Assembly: GCA_963924555.1 (NCBI GenBank) | Contig: OZ004581.1 | Span: 7,231,338-7,295,337 of the forward strand | Direction of reading: 5' to 3' | Source of the DNA: Crambe crambe | Taxonomy: Eukaryota > Porifera > Demospongiae > Poecilosclerida > Crambeidae | Length of the DNA: 64,000 nucleotides | Shown: piece by piece, positions 23,197-34,700 of the stretch | How the letters are laid out: the number at the start of each line of letters is the position of its first letter | Position numbering within the stretch: the first letter of the stretch is position 1 | Notes under the pieces: model-generated | Told to the model about the DNA's origin: nothing | What the model saw: only the letters and a program-made list of their open reading frames with translations | Databases searched by the model: none | Program-made: the position numbers and the translations under genes

Positions 23197-23517
23197 GTAA
23201 GATATACTTCCACAGTTATGTAGAAAGGGGGTGTGGTGATTGCTGTTCGAGTGGAGGAGGTATGACTTACAGTCAGCCTTGTGTTTAATTCTGGGAAAGT
23301 CCTGGGAAGATCCTGGTCTTTGCTAAAAGGTGTAGAGGTGTAACATCCCATGAGAGATTTAACAATGCATACTACATATCTCAGTATCATAATATTATTA
23401 GCTATACTTAAAATTGGTAGAAAATTGTACACAAAATAACAGCATGCTACTATAGACTGTGCCAAATGGGGAAATGGGCATAGTATTATCAGATAGTACA
23501 GTGTTATAAACATTACA

Positions 23518-24390
23518 CCATGAGATGTACTATATGGAGCCCAGACCTGATCATGATTTTGTCATGGTGCTTCATATCATATACACATCATCACTTAGCT
23601 AACGGGATAAAATTATAATTATTAATTGGATAATAAAAGTGGTCCGGTGAAAACCGGACCAACCGGAGTGGTGGATACACCCCTGATATGGGGGCAGATT
23701 GTAAGTGTAAAGCAAAGGTGGAGTTTCTTCCTCTGACAAAGGACATGGTGGCTGAGTGTTTGAGAAGTGCTGTCTATATAGAGGATCCTGAGCCTCAGAA
23801 GAAAGATAATGAATGTGGTTGGGTGGCTATTCTAATTATGAGACATCCCTTGAGGAAGGCCTGAGTACCAGGCTGAAACATCGGAAGTGAAAAGAATTTT
23901 TTAGCTGGTATCCAGAGAAGTTTTACATAGCATATGCAGCTACCTGAGCTATAACAACAAAACTGAAGATGAAATTTTCCCAAGTACTTAGCAATCTAAG
24001 TGGTATGAAAGTTGGTGCATGATGAGCCTGCTTTTCTGGGGTGAAGTGGGTTGATACACACATACGTAGTAGTCTGGCATGTAGATAGCTAAAGGCTAGC
24101 CCATGGCTTATCCTCAAAATCACCCACGACAACTGCACATGTGGTTAGTAGCTGACACAGTCAGCACTTCTGTGGTCCTGTCCACTTAATTTTGTTAGAT
24201 TTTACCTAGCTATTACAGCTTCACCTTTGCACCAGAGAGAGCAGATCACCCAAGCCACAGTTTACACTAGTCCATTATTCCACTCCATCAAAGTACCAGT
24301 ACAATAGTTCCTGAGGTTTAGTGTCCTCTAGGCTTGTTGCAAAGGTGCTGTAACAAGCTGTAAGGTTCCTGCCTTCTTTTACAATCACTA
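23518..24390 (+). pseudogene. Broken copy of the 3' half of the actinoporin-like locus
   Basis: 23518-23555 matches the coding region around 27350-27380. 23688-23815 matches 27466-27592 through the end of the coding sequence, with a small deletion and changed bases. 23815-24390 matches the 3' flank 27593-27880 with insertions (for example TGATGAGCCTGCTTTTCTGGG and GCACTTCTGTGGTCCTGTCC). The 5' half is absent and the middle is deleted, so it cannot make the protein. Confidence 0.85.
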
Positions 24391-24394
24391 TCAG

Positions 24395-24785
24395 AGAGTG
24401 CGATAGCACTCTCTATGTAGGCTTGACACGCAAAACGCCCACGCTCATTAATAATAAGATAATAGTAATAATCTTCTTCTTGACAGCCATAACTCCCGAC
24501 TGCTTCATCCTATATCTACGATCTTGGTACCATATTGAAGCTCTACACCTGATCTAAGGAATGGTCTTGTTCAAATTGAAGTAAAGCTCAAGTCCTAGCT
24601 GTCAATTGCCGTCCGAGTGCCTTCGTGGACCCTTGACAGCCATAACTCCCGACTGCTTCATCTTATATCTACAATCTTGGTACCATTTTGAAGCTTTACA
24701 CCTCAGGTAAGGAATGGTATTGTTCAAATTGAAGTACAGCTCAAGTCCTAACTGTCAATTGCCATTCGAATGCCTTTAGCTTTGT
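24395..24785. repeat. Two tandem copies of a unit of about 150 bp with a hairpin head
   Basis: Units at about 24481-24637 and 24638-24780 share TTGACAGCCATAACTCCCG, GACTGCTTCATC, ATCTTGGTACCAT and AAGTCCTA(A/G)CTGTCAATTGCC. The preceding hairpin AGAGAGTGCGATAGCACTCTCT resembles 55267-55298, suggesting a dispersed family. Confidence 0.7.
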
Positions 24786-25011
24786 GGACGACTCAAATTC
24801 TCGAACGCTTCGTAGACAGCACAGTTAGTTTATACACTTCGTAGACGCTATGTAGACAACATTAGAATGCTAGAACGCTTCGTAGACACAGTTAGCAATA
24901 ATACGCTGAGAAAAAAACTGTCTTGCCGAGTTGTGGTGGGCATGGTAAGCTTATTTGGTAAAGGGTCGCTCTTGAGATCCTTAGCCACGCCCTTGAAAAA
25001 GTATGCAAACA

Positions 25012-25307
25012 AAAACATTTCTTCTAAATGAAAGAGTGATGTAGGCTTGAGTACATGACTATAAAAAGTACAGAAACAAGGTGCTGGCTATGTACTTCAT
25101 AAGCTCTACAGAATTGACAAACCCTACAATTGACATAAACCCTACATCACTGCAAGTTGTAGACAAAAGGATAATATGGCAGCAGCGATGTAGGGTTTGT
25201 CAATTCTGTAGAGCTTATGAAGTACATAGCCAACACCTTGTTTCCATACTTTTTATAGTCATGTACTCAAGCCTACATCACTCTTTCATTTAGAAGAAAT
25301 GTTTTAC
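25012..25307. mobile_element. Foldback element: arms of about 115 bp in near-perfect inverted repeat
   Basis: The arm 25012-25128 and the reverse complement of 25191-25307 agree with only a few mismatches; both contain GAGTGATGTAGGCTTGAGTA and ACTTCATAAGCTCTACAGA. A loop of about 60 bp separates them. No coding capacity; a clear target-site duplication was not found. It splits the duplicated actinoporin-like locus. Confidence 0.85.
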
Positions 25308-25324
25308 TCTCATATAAAATGAAA

Positions 25325-25415
25325 ATAATAGTGATGGCCTGCATCGGGATGCATGCAATTGCCCATTCTATTGGCTTTCGGTGTTAGTTGACTATTATGT
25401 ACATTAAGGGTATAC
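25325..25415 (+). repeat. Detached piece of the actinoporin-like 3' flank duplication
   Basis: Matches 27940-28025 (GGATGCATGCAATTGCCCATT, GGTGTTAG, TGTACATTAAGGGTA). It continues the duplication broken at 24390 by the repeats in between. Confidence 0.75.
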
Positions 25416-25869
25416 ATGCATGAGACCTAAGTTACAAAAAAAATCAAATCAGCAAAAAAAATTTTGGGTCACCTTTATACTGTTAGCTGGATGGTGTGGA
25501 TGTCCCCCATAGCAAAAGTGATACAAGTAATGGCAAGAAGGTAGGTAGCAACTATACATCTACTAGTAGAGGTTATGGCCAAAGCTGATTAGCTAAAATG
25601 GCTTGAGAATAATCCATACCATCGTTGGTAACGATATTTCTAGGCCAGAAAAATTAGCTATTGAGCCCAGATAGCTACATTAATTGCCATTCATACCAGT
25701 GTTACTGGACATCTGCCATGCTTCATTAATGCATACACCATTATTGCATTACCATGCTGCATGGCAAAAGGGCACGTGCATAACCACCCGCTACCCTAAC
25801 ATGTTACTCAAATCTCCACTAAGCTAGCTATACGTACTGTCATCAGCATACTATCTTCTCCAAGGATAG

Positions 25870-26150
25870 AGCCTAACAAAGATACCTTCCCTTTCACTCC
25901 TTCCTCCCTCTTTCCTCTCCTTTCTTCTCCTCCCCTCCCCTCCTCCCTCCTCCTTCATCCCTCCCCTTCCTTCCCCTCCCCTTTCTCCCCTCCTCCCTCC
26001 CCTTCCTCCCCTCCCCTCCTCCCTCCCCTTCCTCCCCTCCCCTCCTCCCTTCCCTTCTTTCCCCTCCCCTTCTTTCCCCTCCCCTTCCTTCCCCTCCCCT
26101 CCTCCCTCTTCCCTCCCCTTCCTCCCCTCCCCTCCCCTCCTCCCCTCCCT
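25870..26150. repeat. 280-bp homopyrimidine tract
   Basis: Almost pure C/T on this strand, built from CCCCTCCTCCCT and CTTTCCCCTCCC units. Such mirror-like tracts can form triplex DNA (known in general). Confidence 0.9.
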
Positions 26151-26397
26151 ATTGTGCAGGTTGTGCAAAGGTCTCAGACATCACTGGAGACTTGCTAGTC
26201 CATGAACTGTATTTCAAGTCTCCTAGTGCTAAGTTATGAACTGAGCTAGTAGATTACCTTAGCAGGAAATTATATTTGTTATTTACATCACTGAGAATTA
26301 ATGTCATGTGGATCGTTAATTTTTGGCAGTACATTAATTTTAATACATTTTTTTTAACTGCTCCCCTTTGATTCATAGAACTGTAAGTAATGATATA

Positions 26398-26593
26398 GCA
26401 AAACCTCTGAATTATGGATACACTTATCATAGGATCCAGTCTTTGTCCTTTGTAGAGAGGTGTAGCTATTGAGTCAGATTGTTGAGAGATTTGTCCTTTT
26501 TCCAGAGTGGCATTTATTGAAGGTTCCACTGTACTACTAGCTATGGTTCTGGTGTGCAACAGTGGCTCTTGGGGGGGGGGGGGGGGGGGGGGG
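26398..26593. mobile_element. CAGTGGAA-family miniature element plus adjacent G run
   Basis: The right end GGTTCCACTG|TA falls at 26522-26533 with internal GTCCTTT words; the left end is eroded near 26398. A G run follows at 26573-26593. Both lie 340-540 bp upstream of the actinoporin-like start. Confidence 0.5.
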
Positions 26594-26932
26594 TGGTACT
26601 GTAACTGGTAACTGCTGAGCAAAATATCATATCTTGGAGCATTCTGTGCTGAGCTGATGCATGCTGGGACAACCATAAATTTCGTTTAAATAGAGAAGTC
26701 CCGCCCACTACGTTTATCGCAACGGCTTGGCCGACTTCGGCGCTTCAAAGTTTTCCTGCTTTCTCTAAGTTGGCAGAATCCTACAATTAAGATTTGATTT
26801 TTTACCTGACATCGCTACATAGCTCTGAAAATAGTATCCGGCTGCCGGAACAGCAGCCACAGTGCACCCTTAACGGACAGTGTAACTGTTGGTGCATGCT
26901 CTAACATTAGAGTTACGTATTAAAGGGTTGCA

Positions 26933-27592
26933 ATGGCAGTATCAGTACTAACAGTTGAAAAGGTATCAGCTTTTGCTGCTGCCACTAGTACAGGCAGTTC
27001 GATAATTGGCACTGTCCATAGTATGGTGCACTCCAACCAAAAATCAGTTGTCATTGGCCTTGAAGTCTCCAATGCTACCAAATACTTTCTCAAGTCCGAG
27101 GGGTTCTTCGTAGCCTGGGGGAAGGTCGAAACACCACCCGTCAGTATCCTTCCAGGCATCAAAGAAGTGATAATTGCACACAAGAGCATAGGAACTGCCA
27201 CTGGCACCACTGGCTTTGCAGTTTGGAAGGTTGGAGACACTGAAATACGTTTGGTGGTGATGTGGAGCATTCCTTGGAATCACAATCACCATGAGAATGT
27301 GCTGGCATTGGGTTTCAAGGAAGGTGAAGTTAAGCTTTCGAATGACACCTACTATGAGATGTACTATGGAGCCCAGACCTGGTTTAAACGGCAAGGGTAC
27401 TCCAGTGTTGCTCAACCAGTTGAAATGACCCATGATAACAAAGAATTCTTGGTTCAAGGAAACATGGGGACAGACAGTAAGTGTAAAGCAAAGGTGGAGT
27501 TTCTTCCTCTGACAAAGGACATGGTGGCTGAGTGTTTGAGAAATGTTGTCTTTGATTATATAGAGGATCCTGAGCCTCAGAAGAAAGACTAA
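26933..27592 (+). CDS. Actinoporin-like pore-forming protein
   Basis: Single exon, 219 residues, ATG to TAA. Residues of about 30-165 follow the actinoporin fold pattern. They include the hydrophobic strand VVIGLEVSNATKYF, a TGTTGFAVW strand, a membrane-facing aromatic/His region around WSIPWNHNHHENV, and a Tyr-rich YYEMYY segment where actinoporins bind the lipid head group. The family is 170-180 residues; the charged C-terminal ~45 residues (ending EDPEPQKKD) are extra. No signal peptide is evident. Such proteins bind sphingomyelin-rich membranes and can form pores; activity here is unproven. A truncated duplicate lies upstream at 23518-24390. Confidence 0.75.
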   Translation: MAVSVLTVEKVSAFAAATSTGSSIIGTVHSMVHSNQKSVVIGLEVSNATKYFLKSEGFFVAWGKVETPPVSILPGIKEVIIAHKSIGTATGTTGFAVWKVGDTEIRLVVMWSIPWNHNHHENVLALGFKEGEVKLSNDTYYEMYYGAQTWFKRQGYSSVAQPVEMTHDNKEFLVQGNMGTDSKCKAKVEFLPLTKDMVAECLRNVVFDYIEDPEPQKKD

Positions 27593-28747
27593 TGAAATGT
27601 GGTTGGTGGCTATTCTAATTATGAAACACAAACTTAAAACTAAAAGTACTTAGCTATATAAAACAAAATCTATGAAAGTTGGCTGGTTCCAATGCATGAT
27701 GAGCCTGCTTTTCTGGGGTGAAGTGGCACATATTATATATACATAGCTTGCCCCTTTACCATGAGGGAATTGGTAAAGTAGCCACCATGGCTACCAACAA
27801 CTGCACATGTGGTTCGTAGCTGATACAGTCAGCACTTCTGTGGTCCTGTCCACTTGTAGATTTTTCCTGTAACTACAAAGGTTCCTGCCTTCTACAATAA
27901 TAGCTACAATCACCCTATAAGATGGAGTGGCCTGAAATATCTTCATCTGGATGCATGCAATTGCCCATTCTGTTGGCTTTTGGTGTTAGCTAGTTGACCA
28001 CTGCTTTTGAATGTACATTAAGGGTAGCTAGCTACCTATGCATACTTGTGTACAAAAAATTAAGTCAGCTCTTTACTGTTATTGTGTAGACAGAGCTATA
28101 GGGTAGGTGTGGGTATTATGAGTCAGCTAAGTATTGTTGCTCTTTTCTTGGAAATGGACTATCTTAGAATCCTGAAAATTGCTCCAGATATAAAATAGGT
28201 TATGTAGAACTAATGTGTGGAGAAAGTAATAAAAATATTGCATCTTGTAGATAGGAGTTATGATCTTACATAACATACTCAGGAAGGTATTATGAGTCAT
28301 AGGTATGAATTATGAGTCGCTGGCTTGATTTTTGTCTCTAAGAATTGATAATGTAGCTAAGATTTCTACAAAATAAAAATAATAACCTTAGATTACTTTA
28401 AAATTCATTTTTTACTCCATCTTGTGGCATCATTGCTTCCCTGCGCTTTTTTTATTCAGATTGGTTACGATTGTACCCATTTTTAAACTTCTCATTTAAG
28501 ATTATGTTTATGCATGAATAAGGCATTTTCTGGATGATTTTATTTGATCAAAAGACCAAAAAAATGATTAAGTTTTCATATCTAAAGTATCAACTCTTGT
28601 AGATTCTTATCAAGTGGTGAACCCATAATAGGGACTGACTCATAATACCCACACCTACCCTATAATCTTTTGCACATGCGCGAACGTGGGCGGTTATTTT
28701 GACCTTTGTACTTTTGAAGACCACACCCAAAAAATCACAAGTGAGCC
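27593..28747. other. Spacer between the actinoporin-like gene and SH2-like gene 1
   Basis: Contains the 3' flank duplicated upstream (to about 28025) and a 560-bp inverted-repeat element (28101-28660). No other gene seen. Confidence 0.6.
28101..28660. mobile_element. TA-flanked miniature inverted-repeat element
   Basis: The ends GGGTAGGTGTGGGTATTATG and its inverse CATAATACCCACACCTACCC are perfect, bordered by TA on both sides. Internal TATTATGAGTC words repeat. No open frame. Its right end lies 87 bp before the ATG of the SH2-like gene. Confidence 0.85.
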
Positions 28748-31700
28748 ATGGAGATCGAGAGTCCGGAGAGTCAGGCAGAAGAGCCTCAAGTAGTGGTGGA
28801 AGGAGACGAGAATCTACAATCTGGCTTAGAAGATCGTCTGGTCAAACAGAAGTAAGACTACATACTGTTTAATAGTATCAGAGTATTGTCTATCTAGCCC
28901 TACACGGTGTATTTAGAATCTAAAGCACAGAACAGTCGTTCCTTAGGACACTTAGATTCATAATTGATATGGTTACAACATAATATGAGGAAACCTTCTT
29001 CACTGCAGTAATGATATAATTATAGAACACCTTTACTCCTGAAATGAGTACACCTCTCTAATCTAGTCCTTAGTTAATAGAGAGGGTCTGTGTCAATTAT
29101 AACAGAGATCATCGTGAAACCAGCAAATCCTTCATGTAAAAACTTAGTAGGCTCACTAGATATTAGAAGTAGGTAATTCCAAACAGCAGGATGATTCAAA
29201 CAGTTTCAAAAAATGGCATTCTAGATATATGAAAAGACCTTAATGTATATGTGACAGTCGAGGGTAGAAATTCACATTTTAGTCAATGTTTACTTTTGTC
29301 ATGACTGATGCTAATTTTCTGCCTTTTGAACTTTTTTTCTCAAAAGTAGAAAGCGTGAATAAAATTTTTGATTTCTACCCTCGACTATCACATAATTATA
29401 TAGTTGCTTGATATGAGAATAGTATATAGTTGACACTTTGGGATTGGTCCTTATTTTCCTTGATGGAGAGGTTTCTACTCTTTCCAATGTCCCTAATAGG
29501 GAAGGATATTTTTTTTGTACAGAGGTTTTGGGAAATCTTACAAAATGCTGAGCGTGCATTCTCGCGCATGCTCAACTTTTGAGCCTCGAAAATCTCACCG
29601 GAGAAGGTGAGTGGCATGCTAATAGGTTAGAACTATACTAGAACAGTCACTCTTCAAAGCTTACTTCTCTAAAGTCCTTTCCAAACCTGAGCAGTGCGCA
29701 TGCATAGTAGTCGGACACCTGACGACCAATTTTTGCAAGATTCCCTAAAACCTCTGTGTTAGGTCCTGAAGAGGTTCCACTGTGGTGATCATGTGAGCAG
29801 GGATGGATTGATATGTAATACTTTGCTGTAATGGACCACTTGTTATTGCAGACATGCTGAGTTGGTTTGGGGTGTGTGTTTGTTTGAGAATGGCAAATGG
29901 AGCATTAATTTTAGTAATGTTTAAAATGTTTACGTGCATGAGACTTGAGTGTTTGTGGTGTGTGGTGCTTATGGATACAAACCACATCTTGTTCTGTTTT
30001 CAATAACTGTGCACTTGGTAGGGTCTTCCGAATTATGCTCATTTTTTTCTTATTATGCTATTTCAGCAATGCTACTTTTTTCTTTTATTATGCCATTGTA
30101 ATGCTCAAAATTATGCTTGGTTTCCATAGAAACAACCACAAACAACACAAACCAAGGCACATGTGACATGACACATGAGTGACATGTCACCACATACATA
30201 TGCTTTATGGCCACATGGTTATTGTTAGCCCACAAGTTCAATGGTTCCATGGAAGACCCTGGTATAGTGGCACTTTTTAGTATTCTTAAAAGCTCATTTG
30301 ACAAAATCAAGCATTGGAAGACTATATAGAACTATCTTTAATGTCACAATGTAACAATACAGACTAATTTTTTTTCGAGTCATCAATTTTTTTCTTATTA
30401 TGCTAACCCAAAATAATGTCTTATTATGCCAGCATTATGTTCATATGCTTTTAGCACCTGTTATGCTCAAAATTATGCCAGCATAATTCGGAAGACCCTA
30501 GCACTTAGCCATGAAAAGATTTATGGGAAAATTGACTGTTATTGTTTTTTAAATCCATTACCCATAATAATGTCACCTGTAAGCAACAACATGGGAATAG
30601 CTTTAAATACATGAGGGAAAAGGGTTTCAAACACTATTACATACAAGCTTGAGTGCTATAGTGATCAAAATGGTCCTCTAACCTCAAGGGTTCCTTATAT
30701 ATAACAGCTTACCTTGTAGTAACACTAATAACACAACTATGTTGAATGTATCAAGTATAATGAGACATGATTGGGAAAAGCAGTTTCCTTTGTAAAAGGT
30801 GTTTGAAGGTAAACTATAAACTGTCCAGAAGTTAATACCAACTATTACAACTCATGTATAACTTCTCTAGATACTAACTTAAAAATTCTTCTCACATCTG
30901 ACGTTTCGGCCTCAGCTCTTTATCAGTAGTGACCATTACACATCGATCTCATGTTTGAGAAATTTCACTTCATTTTAGCGTAACTTGTACACCATTTCTA
31001 TTTCTCTATAACTTATGGATACTACACACCATTTCTATCTCTCCTTAACCCAGTGACCTTGGTGGAGAGATAGTCTAACCGTTATAGAAGACATAACCAA
31101 AGATTGGGACGATTTCATCAAAGCATGTTTGATAAAATTAATAGCAAATCTCATTTTGGTTTTCACTCAAGCATAAACTTGCACCTGACACTAATGATTA
31201 CTGGTGGCCAGCCATCGGTGTAGAGATAGTCCAACCATTATAGAACACACACCAAAGATGAAATATTCTCATTTTTGTAGGTGGTACTTGGGAGGAGATG
31301 TTAGTGAAGATGCAGTGGTATCCATTCTAGAAGCAAGTGAATCCACCAACTGCTTTGGAGTGTACAAAGTACCGGACAAGGGACACATGCTCTCTGCCAA
31401 GTGAGTGGAACAGTTTATGCTTTCTAGCTTACGTGCGTGGCTAGTAGTGACACAATACAGGATTTACACTGTACTGACCTAACTAATATGTCATATCCTG
31501 TATCCTGTAAGACAGTCATGTCCTATGAAACAGCCATGTCCTATAAGACAGCTATGAGATTATCATATCAGACAGTTGTATCGTATCCTATGTATGAGAA
31601 CACACCTCTGCATATCTGTCCTGTAAGGCAGTCATGTCCTATAAAACAGTCATGTCCTATAAGACAGTCATATCCTATTCCTATATAAGATCGTACGTAT

Positions 31701-34700
31701 AAGACCACACCTCTGACATATCCTGCATACGTACATGTCCTGTAAGATAGTCATGTGATGTCCTAAAAAAACAATTATTATCATGTCCTGTAAGACAACT
31801 ATAAGACAGTCAAGCATACCTCTGTAATGTCCTGTTTATCAATATTAATTCAGTGAACATTATGATTCTTTTGACAAGAATGTAAGACCATGGATTAGCC
31901 ACATGTAGTGCAATAAACAATGGAGAGAAAAAAGTCCAGCTAGCTATGTAGTAGATAACATATCCAGCACAGAGTAAACTGTGAAGGAATTATACTAATG
32001 TCTCAATATTGAAAGCAAATCTTGATATTCGACCTTTTGACCTGGCAGAGGCAGACTGTCTCACTGTGTATCCTGTATGAGTCATGTCCTATAAGACAGT
32101 CATGTCCTATCAGACACTATGAAACAGTCATGTATGAAACAGTCATGTCCTATGAAGCAGTCATGTCCTATGAAGCAGTCATGTCCTATGAAGCAGTCAT
32201 GTCCTATAAAGGTCATGTCCTATGAAGCAGTCATGTCCTATAAAGCAGTCATATCCTATTCCTATAAGACAGTCACGTCCTAAACTCCTCTCCACTGAAG
32301 CCCCTCTCCCACTAAAGCTCCTCCCCACTGAAGCCCCTCTCCCCTCCCCCACTGAAGCCCCTCCTCCACTGAAACCCCTCCACACTGAAGCCCCTCACCC
32401 ACTGAAACCCCTCACCCACTGAAACCCCTCACCCACTGAAATCCCTCCACACAGAAGCCTTTCCCCCCACTGAAGCTCCTTTGCTCAATATTGTCAATTT
32501 TTGTAGGTATCATGTTGTAGACATAGATGGAACAATTTTCGACCACTTACCAATTGAGAAGCAGAATAGTGGAAAATTCAAAATAAGTGGACAAGTGAGT
32601 TCAGGACAATAAAATGTAGGCTAGAAATATCCTATAGGACAATAAAATGTAGGCTAGAAATGTTGTATGATTGATAAAATGGCACTTTTCACGATGCATA
32701 TCAGTAAGTTAAGGGCCTATAGGATTGACTATTGGGAAATCAAGACAAAACTTAATATGTGTAAAGACTGCATCAGAACCAGCGCACATTACAGTTGATT
32801 TAGTAAAACTTGCAACAGAGTTCTTGACTTTTGTAGCCAGTGGTTAACCAAACTCTGACTACATCAATGAAATGTGGTAACCTGTAATAACATTGTAGTT
32901 ATTAAATCAACTGTATTAGTTACCAGAAGTGCCTATTTTCAGATAATTTAGCATGAACTTCAGGGTAATTACTTCATTGCGCTAATTTTTCGCGGGTCAA
33001 ATTTTTCGTGGTTTTGCAAATATTGATGTGTGAACCATATAATTTCCCTTATTCTTGTGTATTATTTTTTTTCAAAACCACAAAATCCACGAAAATTTTG
33101 ACCCACGAAAAATTGCACTATACAGTAATTTTCATTTCTTGTATTTTTTCTTCTTGAATATAAAAGAGAAAAAATACAAGAAGTTTAGAATGTCAGCTAC
33201 TAATTTTCATGTTTACTAACTATTTTTCTTGTTGATGACCACAAAAACAATGAAATTTGTATCAGTTGAATACTTATTTTATGGAAGGTTGCTTCCCATG
33301 AGGACATACCAGAAGCAGTGGAGCAGTTTGTGGCCACCTTTGACCCTCCACTTGTCCCAGCTCTTCAGGGAACCAGTTTTGAGACTCAAATCAGTATTGC
33401 TGAGGACCCTCCTGACTACGATAAAGCCAACAAGATACTCAAAGTATGTATGTATGTATGTATGTATGTATGTATGTAGTTTGACCTCCAATGCAGCAGG
33501 GGAATTCCCCAAACTGATTGCTACAGCCACTGTCAAACCTCTCAATGTGGTAAAGGGGTCTTATCTATTATGAGATGTAAAATGATTTCAAAACCGTAAT
33601 AATAAAACTCCAGATTAAGAGCTTTGCAATGATACATACTGCAATAACTCTGTTTTGAATTTTTGCTCCAAAGACCCCCTTTCTCACATAATATTTAATG
33701 TGTTTTAATGATTTTCTTATCATTATTGCAGCCAGATATTGCCCCTCTTCCAAACATTGCAACTGTTAGAGTTGGCTCAGTCGAAGAAGGTAATTCATTT
33801 CATATTATGTCACCAAACCACAAACATTTTTACCTCACAAATGAGTATTATTTGTGTTCACTTGATCCCTTCACTCTAACCTTGACCAAATTTCACACTT
33901 AAAACACCAGCCCACCCAACTCTACGTATGTATGAGCTGGTTTTGAATTTTATAGCAGTTATAACAAAATCATTGGCTATGTGTTGCATTAAAGTGTTAA
34001 AATCACATGGTGCTATCAGTTGTTCGCATTAGCCTCGGAATTCTGAGGCTTCCGTATATTCTTCGTACACTCTCTCTGAGCACCAAACAATAAAACCAGC
34101 CTAAGCTTACGTAAGTACTGCAGTAGCAGAAAAACTGGACAAAAAACAATAAAGAAAAGGAGAAAGGAATCTCACTCAGTAAACTTTCAGGTTATTACTA
34201 CATGCATGCGTGAACAATTGATACCAGGCTTTATTTTCAATAGAGCCTGGGGACGAGGCTAGTGCCTTACAGTATAACTCAGTACACTCATCAGTGGTGA
34301 GATATGGCCAAGATATTATATTCTATATTATTTTTATTTTTCTTCAGCAAAGATAGGAAGAATTTCCCCAAGCAGTTCAGGAGGTTTTTTACCGTATCGG
34401 ACCAGACTGAGGAATATAGCCGACCACAGACACTCAGAAGCATCCCAGTGGCATTACTACGATGACCTGTCCTGCTGCCACCCTAAAAATGTCTGTCACG
34501 GCTGCTGTTATAGGCAAAAGCCGTGGAATGGATACAGGTCAGTTGGTGACATAGAACATTAATGATCGATAATGTTACAATGGTAAAGGACGACTGAAAG
34601 AGGACAAACCTCTCAACAAACGAAAATGCACTCTATACAGAATAACAAGGACAACTTCTCTACAATGGACTATAGGCTACGTACGTAGGTCCCAAGTGTG

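Noticed and set aside
25851-26168. Gly/Glu/Arg-rich frame
   Set aside because: Homopurine tract on the minus strand; no protein signature or splice context.
27044-27631. 195-codon minus-strand frame opposite the actinoporin-like gene
   Set aside because: Shadow of the plus-strand coding sequence; no family resemblance.
31437-32225. CPIRQS / MSYEAV repeat proteins
   Set aside because: Minisatellite inside an intron of SH2-like copy 1; unit length 18 keeps frames open.
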